From Comamonas testosteroni (lineage in GTDB: Bacteria > Pseudomonadota > Gammaproteobacteria > Burkholderiales > Burkholderiaceae_C): DNA of 64,000 nt. The DNA lies in contig NZ_CP129672.1 of assembly GCF_030505195.1 (NCBI RefSeq), positions 4,808,501-4,872,500 on the forward strand, read 5' to 3'. Below the pieces are notes generated by a model that saw nothing but the letters and a program-made list of their open reading frames with translations, was not told the DNA's origin and searched no databases. The translations under genes were made by a program, and so were the position numbers. This document shows, piece by piece, positions 60,854 to 64,000 of this stretch; within the stretch, counting starts at the first letter, position 1; each line of letters starts with the position of its first letter.

Positions 60854-61292
60854 CTCCACCAAGCGCATAGCGCCACTCGCTCACCTGTCCAAGGATCAGA
60901 ACACTGCACTTGCTGCTGTTCTGGACGCGCTCAAGGGGCTGCCGCCCGAAGATGCGCAGGAGGTCTTGGATCACGCGGCCGAACATCTGGCTGCTGACGA
61001 CCAACCCCCGATGTTCGCTCGCGGCATCGCCGGCCCGCTTGGAAAACTGATCTGCGCCGTCAAAACCAAGATCGATGACGTCACCTATGGCCTGTGGTTG
61101 CAGTACTGCGCTGCGCGCGGCCTGGATACCGCCTGCGTGCTGCGCGACTGCATCTACGCCCTGGTGCACGGCAAGACGTATCGGCAAATGGTGATGGAGA
61201 AGATGAACCATGAAGCCAATCGTATCGATGCGATGGCTCAGCTCATAGGTCCATTTGGGGGCCCCGAACTCATGGGGAACCGCAAGCAATGA
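60846..61292 (+). CDS. Phage early protein, unknown function
   Basis: The 148-residue, largely helical protein begins MADSTKRIAPLAHLSKDQNT. GAGGAGG precedes the ATG at 60846. The middle (DQPPMFARGIAGPLGKLICAVK) and a helical end suggest a small DNA-associated protein, but no motif is decisive. Its stop overlaps the start of the antirepressor gene (ATGA). Confidence 0.75.
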   Translation: MADSTKRIAPLAHLSKDQNTALAAVLDALKGLPPEDAQEVLDHAAEHLAADDQPPMFARGIAGPLGKLICAVKTKIDDVTYGLWLQYCAARGLDTACVLRDCIYALVHGKTYRQMVMEKMNHEANRIDAMAQLIGPFGGPELMGNRKQ

Positions 61293-61969
61293 ATCTGACT
61301 TCGACCATGACCCCGGCGGCCGTGCAGCTGACCATGAGCAGCCGCGAGATTGCCTGGTATGTCGGTACTCAGCACGACAGCGTGCTCAAAACCATTCGCC
61401 AACTGATCGAGAGGGGTGTCGTTTTTGGAAACGAGACCCTCTACACGCACCCCCAGAACCAGCAGACCTACCCGGAGTTCCTGCTGGACTACCGCAACAC
61501 CATGGTGGTGGTGTCTGGCTACAGCGCGGAGGTGCGGGCCAAGATCATCGACCGCTGGCAAGCGCTGGAGGCCCGGCAGGTCCCCGCACTGCCTAACTTT
61601 GCAGATCCAGTGGCCGCCGCGCGCGCCTGGGCTGACGCAAAGGAAGGCGAGCAGAACGCCGTTGCTCAGCTGGCGCTGGCGGCACCGAAGGTGACCTTCT
61701 TTGACAAGGTGGTTGAGCGCACCACACTGATGACCGCCACGCAGGTTGCCCAGAAGCTGGGCATGTCGGCCATCAAGCTGAACAAGCACCTGGACGAGCT
61801 GGGCATCTATGCCATGGGTGTAAAGCGTGCCCGTGTTTTCAAGCAGTGGGTGATCGACAAGGGCTATGGCGAGCTGAAGCAAACGGAGCTTGGCTATTCG
61901 CAGCCGCTGTTCACCACCGCCGGCGAGGCATGGATTGTTGAGCGCCTGACAAGCGAAGGAGTTGCGTGA
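61289..61969 (+). CDS. Phage antirepressor (Rha-like N-terminus, KilA-C C-terminus)
   Basis: The 226-residue protein begins with a Rha-like DNA-binding region (SSREIAWYVGTQHDSVLKTI and a KTIRQL-type helix, about 15-95). It ends with an antirepressor KilA-C domain (KVTFFDKVVERTTLMTATQVAQKLG, then the LGIYAMG turn, about 130-210). Such proteins counter CI-type repressors or regulate early genes. It is coupled to the preceding gene (ATGA) and to a 23-codon frame after it (TGATG). Confidence 0.88.
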   Translation: MNLTSTMTPAAVQLTMSSREIAWYVGTQHDSVLKTIRQLIERGVVFGNETLYTHPQNQQTYPEFLLDYRNTMVVVSGYSAEVRAKIIDRWQALEARQVPALPNFADPVAAARAWADAKEGEQNAVAQLALAAPKVTFFDKVVERTTLMTATQVAQKLGMSAIKLNKHLDELGIYAMGVKRARVFKQWVIDKGYGELKQTELGYSQPLFTTAGEAWIVERLTSEGVA

Positions 61970-62040
61970 TGGCACAGCAACACACCAACCCCAGCACACA
62001 CAAGGCGCGGCTGGCGCAGGAAGGCAGCGCCAGCACATGA
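61969..62040 (+). CDS. 23-codon linker frame between antirepressor and replication gene
   Basis: It encodes MAQQHTNPSTHKARLAQEGS plus three residues. GAAGGAG (61955-61961) stands seven bases before its ATG, which overlaps the antirepressor stop; its own TGA overlaps the ATG of the replication gene at 62037. The downstream start has a poor ribosome site of its own, so this frame probably delivers ribosomes to it. Confidence 0.5.
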   Translation: MAQQHTNPSTHKARLAQEGSAST

Positions 62041-63044
62041 GCCTTTCCGCATCCTTGACCAATGTTGGCCATCCCGTGGCCTATTACCCGCGCCTGGCGC
62101 GCTTCTTCGGCTCCGTGAACGTGGCCATTCTGTTTGCACAGCTGCATTACTGGAGCCAGCGCGGCGAGAGCGACCTGGGCACGCACAAGAGCTCTGAGCA
62201 GTTCAGCGAAGAGACGGGCTTGTCTTACCGTGAGCAGGTCACAGCGCGCAAGCAACTGCGCGAGGCCGGCTTTCTGGTCGAGACACACCGCCGCCTTGAG
62301 CATCGCGTCTATTACCGCCTGAATCTGGAGGCCGTGGACGCTGCTTTTGACGCCTGGACCGAGGCACAAACAAAAGCGCATTCCCCGAACGACGAAAACG
62401 CAGTTCGGGAAAACACAAATCCGCAATTGGGGAGTGACGCCAAAAGCAGTCCGGGGGCTGCTGATTCGTCGCTCGACGAACTGCGCCAAACGCAGTCCGT
62501 TAATGGTACAGAGACTCCACATAAGACTCCTACAGAGACTCCCTCTATTGCAGCCAAGGCTGGCGCCAAGGCTGCGAAGGGGAAGGAGCCGAAGAAGCCG
62601 AAGGAGGCCAAGGAACCCAAAGAGATCAAGCCGATGATGGTGAAAGCGCCCAACGGCGTGACCCATGTCATCCCCGGTGAGCTGCGCTATCCGGGCGAGA
62701 GCACCAAGAGCCACAAAACTTGGGTGGCCTATGCGATTGCCTACCAGGGCCGCTACAAGGACTGGCCCCTGTGGAACGAGTCCGTTGCAGGGCAAATCAT
62801 CAAGTTCATCGACAAGGTGGGAGCGGAGCGGGCGCCCCGTATCGCAGTGCACTACGTGCGCCGTGTCGAAGAGAAGTTCATCTGCGATCAGCTGCATCCC
62901 GTGGGTCTGCTGCTGAGCCATGCCCAGAAGTGGGCCACCCAGCAGAATACCGGCGCGAGCACACCGCCCCCATCCCTGGCCCCGGCCGCGAGCCACAAGT
63001 TTGCTGGCGCCGGCAAAGCCATTTTTGACGGGATCGAGCTATGA
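62037..63044 (+). CDS. Phage replication initiator, O-like
   Basis: The 335-residue protein has an N-terminal winged-helix region (PVAYYPRLARFFGSVNVAIL, then SYREQVTARKQLREAGFL), a long variable linker rich in Ala, Lys, Pro and Glu (about 110-205), and a C-terminal domain. This is the layout of lambda O-type initiators, where the phage origin often lies inside the gene. I take the ATG at 62037; a TTG frame from 61962 adds a low-quality N-terminus. It is followed with an ATGA overlap by the P-like gene. Confidence 0.85.
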   Translation: MSLSASLTNVGHPVAYYPRLARFFGSVNVAILFAQLHYWSQRGESDLGTHKSSEQFSEETGLSYREQVTARKQLREAGFLVETHRRLEHRVYYRLNLEAVDAAFDAWTEAQTKAHSPNDENAVRENTNPQLGSDAKSSPGAADSSLDELRQTQSVNGTETPHKTPTETPSIAAKAGAKAAKGKEPKKPKEAKEPKEIKPMMVKAPNGVTHVIPGELRYPGESTKSHKTWVAYAIAYQGRYKDWPLWNESVAGQIIKFIDKVGAERAPRIAVHYVRRVEEKFICDQLHPVGLLLSHAQKWATQQNTGASTPPPSLAPAASHKFAGAGKAIFDGIEL

Positions 63045-63601
63045 ACCGCAGCTACGAGATTGCAGACCTGGCGCAGCACGCCCTGCAGGGCGCCGAGCAG
63101 CAGGGCCAGGCCCAGCGCCCGGAGGCATCCATCCGCACCCGCAAGCTGTTCGTGGTGCTGCAAAGCGCCTACGGCACAGCCTTCCTGGCCAAGTTCAGCA
63201 CAGGGGAGCTCAACGAACGCCGCGAGGACAAGGGCATGCGGGCGGCGCAACTGGTCTGGGATGCCGCCCTGGCTGAATTCGCGGATGACGTAATCGAGAC
63301 GGCCTCTCGGAATGCCCAGCGCGAGAGCCCCGAGTTCCCACCCAGCCTGCCGCAATTCGTGAAGGCCTGCGAAGCCCTGACGCCGCGCAAGACCTACTTT
63401 GAAGAGAACGGCCTGCTGGCGCTGCCTGCGCCCAAGGTAGAGCGCCTGCTGGACGTGCCGGTCGAGCTCAAGGGTGACAGCAAGGACTGGGCTCGAAAGA
63501 TCGTCGCGCGCATCAACCATGGCGATCAGACGGTGACGCGCCACAGCCGCATGGCAGCGATGGAGGCCCTGGGCCTGAGCCGGCAGCAGGAGGGCAGGTG
63601 A
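63041..63601 (+). CDS. Phage replication protein P-like helicase loader
   Basis: The 186-residue protein matches the lambda P-type family (TRKLFVVLQSAYGTAFLAKF, then GMRAAQLVWDAALAEF and SPEFPPSLPQFVKAC). P proteins recruit host DnaB to the O-bound origin. Order, strand and four-base overlap with the O-like gene support this. Its stop overlaps the ATG at 63601. Confidence 0.88.
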   Translation: MNRSYEIADLAQHALQGAEQQGQAQRPEASIRTRKLFVVLQSAYGTAFLAKFSTGELNERREDKGMRAAQLVWDAALAEFADDVIETASRNAQRESPEFPPSLPQFVKACEALTPRKTYFEENGLLALPAPKVERLLDVPVELKGDSKDWARKIVARINHGDQTVTRHSRMAAMEALGLSRQQEGR

Positions 63602-64000
63602 TGAATGCCAAACGATCTACCACCGCACTACCTGGAAGCCAGGGACCATCTCGCGCAGCTGGCAATGACGCCGGGATGGTGGCACTACTCAAGGCGCAGG
63701 GCCTTGGCGTTGGAAGAGGAATCCGTGACACATGGGCACGGCCTGTGGCCGGGAATGCGGGAAGCGGTTCGGGGCGAACTCAAGCGCCTAGGGTTCAAGC
63801 CGCCGCCAAGCGATCTGGAGCCGGTGGAGCCAAGTACGGCAACAAGAAGACCGTCACCCCCGATGGGGTGAAGTTCGACAGCAGGGCCGAGGCACGCCGC
63901 TGGGGGCATCTGTGCATGCAGCTGCGAGCGGGTGAAATCAGCGAGCTGCGCCGGCAGGTGGCCTATGAGCTGGTGCCCGCCGTGAAGTTTGCGGACGCAA
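63601..64000 (+). CDS. DUF1064 nuclease-like protein, partial at window end
   Basis: The frame is open from the ATG at 63601 (which overlaps the P-like stop) to the window end. The part from AKYGNKKTVTPDGVKFDSRA through ARRWGHLCMQLRAGEISELR is typical of DUF1064 phage proteins, a family with a restriction-endonuclease-like fold. The first 75 codons (Gly/Ala/Ser-rich) look like the shadow of the overlapping 88-residue frame, so the true start may be GTG 63745. The C-terminus is missing. Confidence 0.75.
   Translation, partial: MNAKRSTTALPGSQGPSRAAGNDAGMVALLKAQGLGVGRGIRDTWARPVAGNAGSGSGRTQAPRVQAAAKRSGAGGAKYGNKKTVTPDGVKFDSRAEARRWGHLCMQLRAGEISELRRQVAYELVPAVKFADA
63605..63871 (+). CDS. Small phage protein overlapping the DUF1064 gene
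   Basis: The 88-residue frame begins MPNDLPPHYLEARDHLAQLA and contains GWWHYSRRRALALEEESVTH and GLWPGMREAVRGELKRLG, which read as a genuine helical protein. It lies in a different frame from the DUF1064 gene over its full length. Its ATG is four bases after the first ATG of the competing frame. Function unknown. Confidence 0.7.
   Translation: MPNDLPPHYLEARDHLAQLAMTPGWWHYSRRRALALEEESVTHGHGLWPGMREAVRGELKRLGFKPPPSDLEPVEPSTATRRPSPPMG

Larger units (their letters stand above)
46786..64000. mobile_element. Lambda-like prophage, left part (right end outside window)
   Basis: The element starts at the tRNA remnant and contains an integrase, leftward accessory genes, a cI/cro switch with paired operator clusters, an antirepressor, O-like and P-like replication genes and a DUF1064 nuclease-like gene. 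Lysis, packaging, head and tail genes would be to the right and are not in the window, so it cannot be judged intact or defective. Confidence 0.9.

Noticed and set aside
63601..63744. Gly/Ala-rich N-terminus of the DUF1064 frame as a real domain
   Set aside because: Its low-complexity sequence is what the overlapping 88-residue frame would produce when read out of frame; a start at GTG 63745 is as likely.

Overview
The window looks like the chromosome of a betaproteobacterium of the family Comamonadaceae, most likely Comamonas. The gene order thrS-infC-rpmI-rplT-pheS-pheT-ihfA-merR-tRNA-Pro, the GC-rich codon use and the protein sequences all fit. This is recognition from memory; no database search was run.

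Region 1 (1-10232) is housekeeping. It holds aceA, then the thrS...ihfA translation/IHF cluster, a MerR-type regulator and tRNA-Pro(GGG). thrS has a leader with a 13-codon Thr-rich peptide, three mutually exclusive pairings and an intrinsic terminator, the layout of ribosome-mediated attenuation. infC appears to start with AUA. Three copies of a hairpin-forming intergenic repeat sit in this cluster.

Region 2 (11001-40117) is a complete Lap-type biofilm adhesion locus. In order it encodes a TolC-type outer-membrane protein, a small unknown protein, the type I secretion ATPase, the membrane-fusion protein, a LuxR-type regulator, a 6521-residue LapA-like adhesin, the periplasmic protease LapG and the degenerate GGDEF/EAL receptor LapD. 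The adhesin carries 32 nearly identical tandem 136-residue repeats (13,056 bp), a LapG-type cleavage motif, a vWA domain, RTX repeats and a C-terminal secretion signal. An in-frame run of 11 G after the repeats is a possible phase-variation switch. The expected logic is that secretion leaves the adhesin held in the outer membrane by its N-terminus, LapG cuts it loose, and c-di-GMP-bound LapD holds LapG back.

Region 3 (40118-46785) holds a bile-acid:Na+ symporter-like gene divergent from a LysR regulator, a His-rich exported protein, an active-looking diguanylate cyclase, a second-type infA with a TTG start, and two stretches without a convincing intact gene.

Region 4 (46786-64000, running off the window) is the left part of a lambda-like prophage inserted in the 3' end of a tRNA gene. 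It has an integrase at the left end and a long leftward accessory region: HTH, ASCH, PAPS-reductase-like and RdgC genes, lipoproteins, and an array of five tiny genes that share one unusual translation-start element. A cI/cro switch is flanked by two three-site operator clusters resembling OL and OR. The rightward early genes are a KilA-C antirepressor, O-like and P-like replication genes and a DUF1064 nuclease-like gene cut by the window end. An exported protein gene lies directly downstream of cI, in the position of lambda rex.

The least explained parts are the tiny-gene array at 56021-57488, the thrS leader, the G11 tract and repeat mosaic of the adhesin, and the long two-frame overlap at 63601-63871.
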